A DNA stretch of 64,000 bases from MR-S7 sp000400995 (GTDB lineage: Bacteria; Pseudomonadota; Gammaproteobacteria; Burkholderiales; Burkholderiaceae_C): positions 2,170,001 to 2,234,000 of the forward strand of contig NZ_CP152342.1 in NCBI RefSeq assembly GCF_045291395.1, read 5' to 3'. A model generated the notes under the pieces. The model saw only the letters and a list, made by a program, of their open reading frames with translations. It ran no database searches and had not been told where the DNA came from. Every line of letters begins with the position of its first letter. Position 1 is the stretch's first letter. The position numbers and the translations under genes are program-made. Below are positions 8,842 through 17,341 of this stretch, in pieces.

Positions 8842-9564
8842 TCAGGGATGCCAGGTGGAACGCAGCGCCGCCACCGACACGCCGCCCAGCTTCCACGACA
8901 GCTGCGCCGCCGTGCGCACCACGGCGGGCGCGCAGGCCTGCAGCAGCTCCTGCGTCAGCCGCTCGATGGGGCCGGAGATGCTCACCGAGCCCAGCACCGC
9001 GCGCTGCGCGCCCTGCACCGCCGCCGACACGCTGGCCGCGCCCGCGCTGCGTTCACCGCGCGTGATGCCGTAGCCCTCGCGCCGGATGCAGTCGTAGACG
9101 GCACCGCCCTCCCCCAGCGCGGCCAGGATCACGCGGCCCGCCGAGCCCCGCTCCAGCGGCAGCAGCTCGCCCGGGCGCACGTGGTGGCGTATGCCGCGCG
9201 GCCCCTCGCAGCGCAGCAGGCAACTGCGGATGTTGTCCTCGTACACGTGGAACGACGCGCTCTCACCCGTGGCCGCGGACAGTTCCATGAGCTGCGGCTC
9301 GATGATGGCGTTCACGTCGAACTGCGCCTGGTAGCGCGCACCGATCGCGCCCGCGCTCGGGCCCAGGCGCCAAGCACCGTCGGCGCGCTGCACCAGGAAG
9401 CCCTGGGCCGCCAGCGTGCGCGCCAGGCGCAGCACCGTGGGCTTGTGCATGCCGGTGCGCCGCGCCAGTTCGGCCAGCGGCACGAAAGCCTCGTCGCCCG
9501 AGAACGCCTTGAGCACCGCGAGCGCCCGCGCCACGGACTGCACCTGTTCCATGGCGCCCTGCAT
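8842..9564 (-). CDS. IclR-family transcriptional regulator 2
   Basis: A 240-residue regulator with the N-terminal helix-turn-helix LAELARRTGMHKPTVLRLA and an IclR effector domain ending in ALRSTWHP. It is strikingly similar along its whole length to regulator 1 (both read MHKPT, WRLGPSAG and SARYQAQFDV-like stretches and end in TWHP), so they arose by duplication. It precedes the Bug2-ligJ operon on the same strand, with the operator palindrome 8815-8831 in between. Start at 9564 is tentative; MEQVQS at 9552 is equally possible since neither has a clear ribosome site. A large palindrome lies just upstream of the start. Confidence 0.9.
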   Translation of the reverse strand: MQGAMEQVQSVARALAVLKAFSGDEAFVPLAELARRTGMHKPTVLRLARTLAAQGFLVQRADGAWRLGPSAGAIGARYQAQFDVNAIIEPQLMELSAATGESASFHVYEDNIRSCLLRCEGPRGIRHHVRPGELLPLERGSAGRVILAALGEGGAVYDCIRREGYGITRGERSAGAASVSAAVQGAQRAVLGSVSISGPIERLTQELLQACAPAVVRTAAQLSWKLGGVSVAALRSTWHP

Positions 9565-9569
9565 GGCTC

Positions 9570-9730
9570 AGAAGGTGTGAATGAATCCGGCGTGCCCGAG
9601 CAGACCGCGAAAACGCGGCTGCTCTAGGCGCAAAGCGCAGCCATAGCTCGGGCTATGGCGAGCATTTGCAACGACGAGCAGGCGTGTTTTCGCGGGATGA
9701 GCGAGCATGGCGGATTCGTTCACACCTTCT
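9570..9730. repeat. 161 bp imperfect palindrome between SMP-30 and iclR2 genes
   Basis: The two halves are inverted copies of each other. AGAAGGTGTGAATGAATCCG at the left end matches the reverse complement of the right end with one change. Shared inner blocks are CCGCGAAAACRCG, CTGCTC and the apex CCATAGCTCGGGCTATGG at 9641-9658. The stop codon of the SMP-30 gene overlaps its right edge. RNA from either strand could fold into one long hairpin. It holds no credible gene. It may be a REP/MITE-like unit or a transcript-separating structure. Confidence 0.8.
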
Positions 9731-10638
9731 CAGTGCAGCGGCAGCCCCGGCGCATCCATCGCGGCGCGCAGGATGCGGCCGTGCGTGGAGTCGGTCACGT
9801 AGAGCGTGCGCCGGTCGGCCCCGCCGAAGGCCAGGTTGGTGGTGGAGCTGCCCGGCGCGCCACGCAGCACCTGCACGGGCTCGGCCCGGCCGTTGAGCAC
9901 CCAGACGTAGCCCAGGCCCGGGTTGGCGACGAGCACGCGACCCTTGGTATCCACCGCCAGCCCGTCCGGGCCGCTAGGGCCGTAGGAGGTGAAGAACTGG
10001 CTCACCTTGGCCACGCTGCCGTCGGGCAGCAGCGGCACGCGCCACACGCAGTTGCCGCGCGTGACGGCCAGGTACAGCACGCGCTCGTCGGGCGACAGCG
10101 CCACGCCGTTGGGGCTGGGCACGTTGGCCAGCAGCAGGTCGAGCTGGCCATTGGGCCGCAAGCGGTACAGGCGCCCGCTCGGATCGTGCAGCCCGCTCTG
10201 CCCCTGGTCGGTGAAATACAGGTTGCCCGCGCTGTCGAAGATCAGGTCGTTCACGCCCTTGAAGCGCTCGCTGTTGCGGCGCTGCAGGTACGGCGTGACC
10301 TGGCCCGTCGCCACATCCAGACGCATCAAACCGTTCTTGTAGTCGGTGATGAGCAGCGTGCCGGCATCGAGGAACTTCATGCCGTTGGGCTCGCCGTCGT
10401 ACTCGGCCACCAGCGTCCACGCGCCCTGCGGGTCGATGCGGAAGATGCGGCCCCAGGGGATGTCGGTCACGTAGAGGTTGCCGGCGCCGTCGAACACCGG
10501 GCCTTCGAGGAACGAATCGGCCACGGCGCCGCCGCGGTTGGCGTCGGACCAGTCGCTGCGCTCGCGGCGGCGCAGCGCTTCGGGCATGGACGTGAACAGC
10601 TCCAGTTCACGGACCTGGGGGGCTTGCAGCAGAAACAT
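9730..10638 (-). CDS. SMP-30/gluconolactonase-family lactonase
   Basis: A 302-residue six-bladed beta-propeller hydrolase. The metal ligands of the family are visible: E45 in FLEGPVFDGAGNLYVTD, the asparagine in VPSPNGVALSPDE and the aspartate in SGPDGLAVDTKGRVLVAN. Members open sugar lactones or related cyclic esters in the cytoplasm; no signal peptide is seen. ATG 10638 has AAGGAA upstream and is preferred to an in-frame ATG at 10749, which lies inside the preceding LigI-like gene. It is 13 bp downstream of that gene and the last of a Bug4-Bug3-ligI-A-SMP30 operon. The pairing with a LigI-like hydrolase suggests successive lactone openings of one substrate. Confidence 0.85.
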   Translation of the reverse strand: MFLLQAPQVRELELFTSMPEALRRRERSDWSDANRGGAVADSFLEGPVFDGAGNLYVTDIPWGRIFRIDPQGAWTLVAEYDGEPNGMKFLDAGTLLITDYKNGLMRLDVATGQVTPYLQRRNSERFKGVNDLIFDSAGNLYFTDQGQSGLHDPSGRLYRLRPNGQLDLLLANVPSPNGVALSPDERVLYLAVTRGNCVWRVPLLPDGSVAKVSQFFTSYGPSGPDGLAVDTKGRVLVANPGLGYVWVLNGRAEPVQVLRGAPGSSTTNLAFGGADRRTLYVTDSTHGRILRAAMDAPGLPLH

Positions 10639-10651
10639 GGCGGATTCCTTT

Positions 10652-11527
10652 TCAAAAACCGTAGAGGCGCGCCGGGTTGTCCACGAGGATGCGGTCCATC
10701 GCCGCATCCGGCCCGGCCCAGGCGTGCAGCAGGTCCACCAGGTCGGCATCGTTCACCGTGCCCGGCGCCTCGGTGGTATGCGGCCAGTCGCTGCCCCACA
10801 CCAGCCGCTCGGGCGCGGCCTGCGCCAGCGCGCGGCCCAGCGGCAGCGTATCGGCATAGCTGGGGCCGTGCACCGTGGAGCGCATGTAGGCGCCCGAGAG
10901 CTTGACCCAGGTGTTGCCGCCGTCCAGCAGCCGGCGCAGCACGCCATAGCCTTCAGCGGCAGTCCCCTCGGCCGGGTCGATGCGGCCCAGGTGATCCACA
11001 ACCAGCGGCACGGGCAGCGCGGCCAGCACGCCCTCCAGCGCCACGATCTGCTCCGGGTGCATGAAGACCTGGATGTGCCAGCCTTCCAGCCGCGCCACCT
11101 TGCGGGCCAAGGTGGTCAGCATCTCGGGCGTGGTCTCGCCCCAGGACTGCGGCGTGACGAAATTCACGCGCAGGCCGCGCACGCGGCGCGCGTGCAGGCG
11201 ATCCAGCTCCGCATCGCCCACGCCGTGCGTCACCACGGCCACGCCGCGCGCACTGTCGCCGAACTGGTCGAGCGCATCGAGCGTGCAGGCGTTGTCCGTG
11301 CCGTAGGTCGAGGGCGTCACCACCACCGTGCGCTGCGTGCCCAGGCGCTGCTGCAGCAGCCGGTAGGCGGCCACGGGCGCATCGGGCGGCGTGCGCTTCC
11401 AGTGCGGCGACGGGGCGAATCGCGTGTCGAAGATGTGCATGTGGCTGTCGCACGCCAGCGGCGGCAGCGTGCGCGCGGGCCGGTTCAGGCCCACGGAATG
11501 CGGCACGGGGGTGGAGAGCGGAGGCAT
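10652..11527 (-). CDS. LigI-like 2-pyrone-4,6-dicarboxylate lactonase family hydrolase A
   Basis: The 291-residue protein belongs to the amidohydrolase group (COG3618) that includes LigI (pyrone dicarboxylate lactonase) and D-galactarolactone isomerase. The metal or substrate motifs CDSHMHIFD, TPSTYGTDN, VVDHLGRIDP and VWGSDWPHT are in family order, and it ends NPARLYGF. It starts 5 bp after the stop of Bug protein 3, so expression is coupled. A second copy with the same architecture lies at 17342-18222. Activity as a pyrone lactonase is plausible because LigJ- and LigK-like enzymes are encoded close by, but a sugar-lactone isomerase role remains possible. Confidence 0.8.
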   Translation of the reverse strand: MPPLSTPVPHSVGLNRPARTLPPLACDSHMHIFDTRFAPSPHWKRTPPDAPVAAYRLLQQRLGTQRTVVVTPSTYGTDNACTLDALDQFGDSARGVAVVTHGVGDAELDRLHARRVRGLRVNFVTPQSWGETTPEMLTTLARKVARLEGWHIQVFMHPEQIVALEGVLAALPVPLVVDHLGRIDPAEGTAAEGYGVLRRLLDGGNTWVKLSGAYMRSTVHGPSYADTLPLGRALAQAAPERLVWGSDWPHTTEAPGTVNDADLVDLLHAWAGPDAAMDRILVDNPARLYGF

Positions 11528-11532
11528 GGCGC

Positions 11533-12489
11533 TCAGTCCAATTTAATGTGGCCCTTGCGCACCACCTCGCCCCACTTCGCGTCTTCCTTCTTGAGGAAGG
11601 CGGCGAACTCGGCCGGCGTGGAGCCGATGGGCTGCGCGCCCAGGTCGGCCAGGCGCTGCTTCACCTCGTCCTCCTGCAACACCTCGACCAAGGCCTTCTG
11701 CAATTGCGCGGCAATGGGCGCGGGCGTGCCTGCGGGCACGAACATGCCGTTCCACTCATACGCCTCGTAGCCGGGAATCGCGGCCTCGGCCACCGTGGGC
11801 ACGTCGGGCAGGCGCTTGGAGCGCTCGGGCGCCGACACGGCCAGTGCGCGCAGCTTGCCCGATGCCACCAGCGGGTACGACGCGGCGATGGTGCTGAACA
11901 TGAAGTCCACCTGCCCGCCCATGGTGTCGGCGATGGCCGGGCCGCCGCTCTTGTAGGGCACGTGCACCATGTCCAGGCCGAGCTTCTGGCGGAACAGCTC
12001 GGAGGCCAGGCGCTGCACCGTGCCGCTGCCGCCCGAGGCGAAGTTGAGCTTGCCCGGCTCGGCCTTGGCCTTGGCGATCAGCTCGCCGACGTTCTTGAAC
12101 GGCGAGTTGGCCGGCACGATCAGCATGTTGGGTGCCAGCAGCACCAGCGACAGCGGCTGCAGCGCATCTGCCGCGTACGGCATCTTGGGGAAAAGATGCG
12201 GGTTGATCGAGTACGGCGTGGCGTCGTAGAGCATGGTGTAGCCGTCGGCCTGCGCCTTCGCCACGTAGCTCGCGCCGATGGTGCCGCTGGCGCCAGCCTT
12301 GTTGTCCACGATCACGCTGCCGCCCAGCCTGGTGCCCATGCGGCTGGCGATCACGCGGGCCACGGCATCGGCCGCGCCGCCCGGTGCATAGGGCACGACG
12401 ATGGTGATGGGGCGCTCGGGGAACGCGGCGTGCGCGGCCAGGGTGACACAGGCGCAGGCGGCCAGCAGGTATTTCTTGAGGGATTTCAT
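11533..12489 (-). CDS. Bug/TctC-family periplasmic binding protein 3
   Basis: A 318-residue binding protein with a lysine-rich Sec signal MKSLKKYLLAACACVTLAA cleaved near HAA (residue 22). The mature region starts FPERPITIVVPYAPGG and continues with QADGYTMLYDATP and HVPYKSGGPAIADTMGG. It ends SHIKLD-like, as other members do. It lies between Bug protein 4 (33 bp upstream) and the LigI-like gene A (5 bp downstream), so two different binding proteins are made from the same operon. This could widen the range of captured ligands or provide a non-transport sensing role; there are no membrane subunits in the window. Confidence 0.93.
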   Translation of the reverse strand: MKSLKKYLLAACACVTLAAHAAFPERPITIVVPYAPGGAADAVARVIASRMGTRLGGSVIVDNKAGASGTIGASYVAKAQADGYTMLYDATPYSINPHLFPKMPYAADALQPLSLVLLAPNMLIVPANSPFKNVGELIAKAKAEPGKLNFASGGSGTVQRLASELFRQKLGLDMVHVPYKSGGPAIADTMGGQVDFMFSTIAASYPLVASGKLRALAVSAPERSKRLPDVPTVAEAAIPGYEAYEWNGMFVPAGTPAPIAAQLQKALVEVLQEDEVKQRLADLGAQPIGSTPAEFAAFLKKEDAKWGEVVRKGHIKLD

Positions 12490-12522
12490 GGAGTCTCCGG
12501 ATAAAAAAGGAATAAGGGGCCG

Positions 12523-13491
12523 TCACTGCTTGTCGATGCCGACCTTGGCCGCCACGGCCTCCCACAGTTGGGCATCGGCCTTGAGCTTGTCGGCGAAGGC
12601 CTTGCCGCTCACCACGCCGGGCACCGCGCCCAGGTCGTCGGCGAACGACTGCACGTCGGCGCTGGCCATGGCGGTGGCGATTTCCTTGCGCAGCTTCTCC
12701 AGCACCGGCTCGGGCGTGCCCTTGGCGGCCCACAGGCCCGTGAAGTTGACGACCTTGTAGTCCGGCGCGCCCGCCTGCGCGAAGGTGGGCACGTCGGGCA
12801 GCGCCTTCAGGCGCTGGTCGCCGCTCACGGCCAGCAGGCGCACCTTGCCGCCGCGCACCTGGCCCATCACGCCGGGGGTGGAGGCGATCTGGAAATCGAT
12901 GGTGCCGCTCAGCAGCGCCAGCGTGGCCTCGCCCGCGCCCTTGAACGGCACGTGCGTGGCCTTCAGGCCGCTGGCGCCTTCCAGCGCCACGGTGGCGAAG
13001 TGCGGCATGGTGCCCGCGCCGCCCGTGCCGTAGTTCAGCTTGCCGGGGTTGGCCTGCGAATAGGCCACCATGTCGCCCAGCGTCTTGAACGGCGAATTGA
13101 CCGCCACCACCACCGCCGTGGGCGCGAAGTTGAAGCCGGCCACGGGCACCAGGTCCTGCGCGTAGTCCCACGGCAGCTTCTTGAAGACCTGCGGCAGGAT
13201 CGAGTACGTGGTGTCGTTGGCCATGAGCGTGTAGCCATCGCCGGGCGAGCGCGCCACCTGCACTGCGCCGATGGTGCCGGTGGCGCCGGCCTTGTTCTCC
13301 ACGTAGAAGCTCTGGCCGGTCTGCTCGGTGAGCTTTTGCGCGATACGGCGCGTCACTTGGTCCACCGCGCCGCCGGGCGGGTATGGCACGACGATCCTGA
13401 CGGCCTTGTCGGGGTAGGTCTGCGCCTGCGCGCCGGCGGCGGCGCACACCAGCGCCAGAGCGGCGCACAGGGGGAAATGCATGCGGTTCAT
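12523..13491 (-). CDS. Bug/TctC-family periplasmic binding protein 4
   Basis: A 322-residue protein with signal peptide MNRMHFPLCAALALVCAAAG cleaved after AQAQ. Family segments are TYPDKAVRIVVPYPPGG, PGDGYTLMANDTTY and HVPFKGAGEATLALLSG. GAAGGAGACAG upstream of 13491 supports the start. It is the first gene of the Bug4-Bug3-ligI-A-SMP30 operon; the repeat-rich gap 13500-13671 separates it from Bug protein 5. The two adjacent Bug proteins 3 and 4 are not close copies of each other, so they probably bind different ligands. Confidence 0.93.
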   Translation of the reverse strand: MNRMHFPLCAALALVCAAAGAQAQTYPDKAVRIVVPYPPGGAVDQVTRRIAQKLTEQTGQSFYVENKAGATGTIGAVQVARSPGDGYTLMANDTTYSILPQVFKKLPWDYAQDLVPVAGFNFAPTAVVVAVNSPFKTLGDMVAYSQANPGKLNYGTGGAGTMPHFATVALEGASGLKATHVPFKGAGEATLALLSGTIDFQIASTPGVMGQVRGGKVRLLAVSGDQRLKALPDVPTFAQAGAPDYKVVNFTGLWAAKGTPEPVLEKLRKEIATAMASADVQSFADDLGAVPGVVSGKAFADKLKADAQLWEAVAAKVGIDKQ

Positions 13492-13569
13492 GGAAGCTGT
13501 CTCCTTCTGAAAATGTCAGTTACCCATAGGGCTGCGCACTACCCATGAAACTGGCGCGCGCCAAGCCAG

Positions 13570-13664
13570 GGCCGCCGTGCAAGGGCCGCCCCGCCGCACG
13601 GGCGGCGTCCCCCTGCCCACGCGCAGCGTGAGAGCGGGGAAGCGGCGCAGCCGCTCAGGGGGTG
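13570..13664. repeat. Composite stem-loop repeat between Bug4 and Bug5 genes
   Basis: Several perfect stems are packed into 95 bp: CCGCCC-CGCCGCA-CGGGCGG, CACGC-GCA-GCGTG and AGCGGC-GCA-GCCGCT. Outer arms CCCCCT and AGGGGG enclose the last two. No ORF or promoter is evident. It looks like a dispersed intergenic repeat and may act as a transcript end or mRNA-stability element between the Bug5 and Bug4 genes. Confidence 0.6.
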
Positions 13665-13671
13665 TTTCATT

Positions 13672-14661
13672 TCAATCAGCCTTGAGATCAAGCTCCCGCG
13701 CGATGCGGGTGTAGGTGGCCGCCTCGCGGCGCACCTGCTCGGCGAATGGCACGCCGCACAGCGACGCGGCCTCCAGGCCCAGGCCGCGCAGCCTGTCGGC
13801 CGTGGCCGGGTTCCTGGCGAAGGCCGTGGCCGCGCGTTCGAGCGCCTGCACGATGGGAGCCGGCACGCCCGCCGGGGTCAGCACGCCGTACCACGCATCG
13901 GCGGAGAAATCGCCGCCGCCGGCCTCGGCGAAGGTGGGCACCTGCGGCAGCAGCGCCGAGCGCTTGGGCGATGCCACGGCCAGCGCCGTGAGCTTGCCTC
14001 CCTCGACCTGCGGCAGCACCGAGCCCAGCGTGGCGAACGAGCTGTCGAGCTGACCGCCCAGCAGGTCGTTGACGACAGGCGCCGCGCCCTTGTAGGGCAC
14101 GTGGTTGAGCTTGAGGCCGTTGGCCCGCGCGAACAACTCGGTGGCGAAGTGGCCCGAGCTGCCCACGCCAGGCGTGCCCGCCGTCACGCGGCCGGGCTCT
14201 GCGCGCGCCTTGGTGACGTAGGCGGCCAGCGTGCGCGCCTGCATCGCCGGGCCCACCACTAGCACCGTGGGGCTGGTGGCGACGGTGCACACGGGCTGGA
14301 AGGACTTCACCGCATCGAACTTGACGCGGTCGCCGTAGAGCGCCGGGATCATCGTGTGGTTGGTGGCGCCGAACAGCAGCGTGTAGCCGTCGGCCGGCGC
14401 CGTGGCCACGGCCTGCGCGGCCAGGATGGTGTTGGCGCCGGGCTTGTTCTCCACCACGAAGGGCTGGCCCAGTGCGCGGCTGGCGTGGTCGGCGAAGGCG
14501 CGGGCCACCACGTCGGTGGGGCCGCCGGCGGCGAAGCCCACCACCAGCTTGAACGGCTTGGAGGGGTAGGCCTGCGCAAAGCAAGCGCTGGATGCTACCA
14601 ATATAGTAGCTGCTAGCGCTTGTCCCACAAGCGCCAGAGGCCTTTTCTTATTGAATTGCAT
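13672..14661 (-). CDS. Bug/TctC-family periplasmic binding protein 5 (signal peptide built from a repeat)
   Basis: A 329-residue binding protein, start at 14661 with AAGGAGA upstream. Mature motifs are YPSKPFKLVVGFAAGGPTD, PADGYTLLFGATN and HVPYKGAAPVVNDLLGG. Residues 6-20 (KRPLALVGQALAATI) are encoded by a copy of the dispersed palindromic repeat at 14603-14646, and they form most of the hydrophobic core of the signal peptide. The following VASSACFAQ gives the cleavage site. The gene lies 26 bp downstream of the D-2-hydroxyacid dehydrogenase gene and is the last of a six-gene run starting at Bug protein 7. Ligand unknown. Confidence 0.92.
   Translation of the reverse strand: MQFNKKRPLALVGQALAATILVASSACFAQAYPSKPFKLVVGFAAGGPTDVVARAFADHASRALGQPFVVENKPGANTILAAQAVATAPADGYTLLFGATNHTMIPALYGDRVKFDAVKSFQPVCTVATSPTVLVVGPAMQARTLAAYVTKARAEPGRVTAGTPGVGSSGHFATELFARANGLKLNHVPYKGAAPVVNDLLGGQLDSSFATLGSVLPQVEGGKLTALAVASPKRSALLPQVPTFAEAGGGDFSADAWYGVLTPAGVPAPIVQALERAATAFARNPATADRLRGLGLEAASLCGVPFAEQVRREAATYTRIARELDLKAD
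14603..14646. repeat. Dispersed palindromic repeat, copy a (inside Bug5 coding region)
   Basis: ATAGTAGCTGCTAGCGCTTG, a short spacer, CAAGCGCCAGAGGCC and TTTT match the dispersed repeat found ten times in this window. This copy is read through in frame as the signal peptide of Bug protein 5. Confidence 0.8.
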
Positions 14662-14687
14662 GTTTGTCTCCTTGGGAATCACGACAG

Positions 14688-15605
14688 TCAGCGGTTCAGC
14701 ACCGCCAGCGCATTGCGCGCCGCGCCCAGGCCCATGTTCACGTAGGCGTCGCTGGTCACGCCGCCGATGTGCGGGCTGAGGATGAAGCCCGGCTGGTGCT
14801 GGAACGGGTGGCCGGCGGTCATGGGCTCGACGGCGAAGCTGTCCAGCCCCGCTATGCGCACCTGGCCGCTTTGCACGGCGACGAGCAATGCGGCCTCGTC
14901 GATCAGGCCGCCGCGCGCGGTGTTCACCACGATCACGCCCTGCTTGCAGCGCGCGAGCGTATCGGCATTGAGCAAGCCGCGGTTGTCATCGGTCAGCGGA
15001 CAGTGCAGCGAAATTGCATCGCTCTCGCGCCAGATCGTTTCCAGATCGGCGAGCTGCACGAAGTCCGGCAGGTTCTTGGCGAACGGATCGAAGCCGAGCA
15101 CGCGCATGCCTAAAGCGTCCACCATCTTCGCGAAGCGCAGGCCGATGGCGCCCAGGCCAATGAGGCCGATGGTGCGCCCGCCCAGCTCCAGGCCCTTGTG
15201 CGTGGCCTTGTCCCAGTGACCCGCGTGCATGCGCTCGTTGAGCTGCGGCACCGACTTGGCGCAGGCCAGCAGCAGCGCCAGCGCCTGCTCGGCCACGGCC
15301 GCGGCGTTGGCGCCCACGGCGGCCACCACCTCGATGCCGCGCGCCTTGGCCGCCACCTTGTCGATGGTGTCCGTGCCGCTGCCGTGCTTGGAGATGACCT
15401 TGAGCGCGGGCGCCGCATCCATCGCCGCCGCGCCCACCTTGCTGTAGCGCACGATGATGGCCACCGGGTTGTGCTGGCGGCACAGGGCGACGATGTCGTC
15501 TTCCGTGGGCGTCTTGCCCGCGTAGACGATCTCGTAGTCGGTCAGCAGCGCGAGCGCCTGCGGCGCGAGGTCGGCCGCCGTGATGAGGATGGCGGCGCGG
15601 CTCAC
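14688..15605 (-). CDS. D-2-hydroxyacid dehydrogenase (SerA/Pdx-like, NAD-dependent)
   Basis: The 305-residue enzyme has the NAD-binding motif GLIGLGAIGLRFAK and the catalytic set of the D-isomer specific 2-hydroxyacid dehydrogenases: arginine in VVNTARGGLIDE, the following acidic residue, and histidine in LSPHIGGVTSDAY. It interconverts a 2-oxo acid and a D-2-hydroxy acid. The start is a GTG at 15605, which overlaps the TGA of the aldolase gene (GTGA); AAGGGGAAG precedes it. Translational coupling with the aldolase suggests it acts on the oxo acid released there, such as pyruvate or oxaloacetate, or on the aldol substrate itself. Substrate is inference. Confidence 0.88.
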   Translation of the reverse strand: MSRAAILITAADLAPQALALLTDYEIVYAGKTPTEDDIVALCRQHNPVAIIVRYSKVGAAAMDAAPALKVISKHGSGTDTIDKVAAKARGIEVVAAVGANAAAVAEQALALLLACAKSVPQLNERMHAGHWDKATHKGLELGGRTIGLIGLGAIGLRFAKMVDALGMRVLGFDPFAKNLPDFVQLADLETIWRESDAISLHCPLTDDNRGLLNADTLARCKQGVIVVNTARGGLIDEAALLVAVQSGQVRIAGLDSFAVEPMTAGHPFQHQPGFILSPHIGGVTSDAYVNMGLGAARNALAVLNR

Positions 15606-16288
15606 AGTGCTTCCCCTTCTTTCAGCACGCCAGCGGCGCGCAGCGCGGCGGGCAGCCACTTGGAGGCCGTGTCGCCACGCGCGATGGCTTCGATGCGCGC
15701 GGCCTCGTCGGCCACTTTCTTCGCGGCCAGGGCCATCATCGCGGGCGCCTTGGCACGCTCGATGACGACCACGCCGTCGGCATCGCCCACCACGAGGTCG
15801 CCGGGGTTCACCACCGTGCCGCCGCAGGAGATGGGATGGTTGATGCGGCCGGGCACGAACTTGGTCGGGCCGGCCGGGTTGAAGCCCGCGCTGAACACGG
15901 GGAAGTCCAGCTCCAGCAGTTCCAGCTTGTCGCGGATCGCGCCGTCCACGATCACGCCGCCCAGGCGCAGCTTCTTGCAGGCGCTCATCATCAGCGTGCC
16001 CATGAGGGCGGCGGTCTGGTCGCCCTTGCCGTCGATGACGAGGATGTCGCCGGGCTGCGCGAGTGCGATGGCCGCGTGGATCATCAGGTTGTCGCCGGGG
16101 CGCACCTCGACGGTGAACGCCGGGCCGGCGAGCTGCATGCGCTCGTGCACGGGCGCCACGCGGGCGTGCATGGTGCCGCGGCGGCCCGCCACGTCGGCGA
16201 GGATGGCGGCCTGGAAGCCGGCGGCCTGTTGCACGACATCAAAGCTCACGCGCTGGATGTCACGGACGATTTCGGGGAGTTGGCTCAT
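15602..16288 (-). CDS. ligK: RraA-like 4-carboxy-4-hydroxy-2-oxoadipate/HMG aldolase (LigK family)
   Basis: The 228-residue protein carries the class II pyruvate aldolase signature of the RraA fold: glycine-aspartate in IDGKGDQTAALMG and, about 30 residues later, arginine-aspartate in GVIVDGAIRDKLELL. The enzyme family cleaves 4-carboxy-4-hydroxy-2-oxoadipate to pyruvate and oxaloacetate, the step after LigJ. CCAAGGAACC lies upstream of ATG 16288. It is 32 bp downstream of Bug protein 6 and overlaps the D-2-hydroxyacid dehydrogenase by four bases. RraA proper (an RNase E inhibitor) lacks a catabolic context, so the aldolase role is favoured. Confidence 0.85.
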   Translation of the reverse strand: MSQLPEIVRDIQRVSFDVVQQAAGFQAAILADVAGRRGTMHARVAPVHERMQLAGPAFTVEVRPGDNLMIHAAIALAQPGDILVIDGKGDQTAALMGTLMMSACKKLRLGGVIVDGAIRDKLELLELDFPVFSAGFNPAGPTKFVPGRINHPISCGGTVVNPGDLVVGDADGVVVIERAKAPAMMALAAKKVADEAARIEAIARGDTASKWLPAALRAAGVLKEGEAL

Positions 16289-16320
16289 GGTGGTTCCTTG
16301 GGTGGAGAAGAGGGAGAAAT

Positions 16321-17319
16321 TCAGTCGGCCTTGATGTTTCCGTCGCGGATCACCTTGGCCCATTTGGCGGAGTCGGCGCGCTGCAGGTCGCCGAGCTGCT
16401 TGGGCGTGCCGCCCGCGAGGGTGATACCCAGCTTGCCGGCCAGTTCGGTGACGGCGGGGTCTTTCAGTGTCTTGGCGATCTCGGCGTTCAGCCGCTGCAC
16501 GATGGCGGCCGGGGTCTTGGCGGGCGCGAACACGGCGTGCCACTGCTCGACCACGAAGTCCTTGAAGCCCGACTCGCCCATCGTGGGCACCTGGGGCAGC
16601 GCCGACAGGCGCTGGGCAGACGTGACGGCCAGCGCACGCAGCTTGCCGGCCTGGATGTGCGGCAGCGCCGCGGCGGCGGGCGCGAACAGGAACTGCACCT
16701 GCCCGCCCAGCGTGTCCTGCAGCGCGGGCGTATCGCCCTTGTAGGGCACGTGGATGAAGCGCGTGCCGGTCTGCTGCTGCAGCAGCTCGGCCTGCATCTG
16801 CAGGATGGTGCCGTTGCCGCCCGAGGCGTAGGCCAGCTGGCCCGGCTGCGCCTTGCCCGCCGCGACGAGGTCGGCCACGCTCTGGAACGGCTGGCCCACG
16901 GCCGTCACGAGGATGTGCGGGATCGTGCCGATCGTGATGACGGGCTCGAAGCCGGCGATGGGGTCGTAGGGCAGCTTGCCCATCAGGTGCGGCGCGATGG
17001 CCTGCGGCCCGATGGTGGTGCCCAGCAGCGTGAGGCCGTCGGGCTGGGCGCGCGCCACGAAGGCCGCGCCGATGGTGCCGGTGGCGCCGGGCTTGTTGTC
17101 CACGATTACGTTGGTGGCCAGGAGAGGGCCCAGGCGCTGGGCGATGTTGCGCCCCAGCACGTCGGTGCTGCCGCCGGCCGGGTACGGCACCACGTAGGTG
17201 ATGACCTTGCCGGCGGGCCACTCCTGCGCGAGCGCGGGGCCGGCAGCGAGCGTGGCGCCTGCGGCGGCCAGGGCGGCCAGCACGCTGCGGCGCGTGGCAG
17301 AAAAATGCGGTGCGTTCAT
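16321..17319 (-). CDS. Bug/TctC-family periplasmic binding protein 6
   Basis: A 332-residue binding protein with a long signal peptide containing a twin arginine (TRRSVLAALAAAG) and cleavage after ALAQ. Mature motifs are VITYVVPYPAGGSTDVLGR, QPDGLTLLGTT and HVPYKGDTPALQDTLGG. Its ATG at 17319 has CAGGAGA at the right distance. The reading frame runs without a stop from the LigI-like gene B upstream into this gene, so as sequenced the two form one 633-codon frame. Because a cytoplasmic enzyme fused ahead of an export signal makes little sense, separate translation from 17319 is preferred. Confidence 0.92.
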   Translation of the reverse strand: MNAPHFSATRRSVLAALAAAGATLAAGPALAQEWPAGKVITYVVPYPAGGSTDVLGRNIAQRLGPLLATNVIVDNKPGATGTIGAAFVARAQPDGLTLLGTTIGPQAIAPHLMGKLPYDPIAGFEPVITIGTIPHILVTAVGQPFQSVADLVAAGKAQPGQLAYASGGNGTILQMQAELLQQQTGTRFIHVPYKGDTPALQDTLGGQVQFLFAPAAAALPHIQAGKLRALAVTSAQRLSALPQVPTMGESGFKDFVVEQWHAVFAPAKTPAAIVQRLNAEIAKTLKDPAVTELAGKLGITLAGGTPKQLGDLQRADSAKWAKVIRDGNIKAD

Positions 17320-17341
17320 GGAATGCGTCTCCTGTCTGGGT

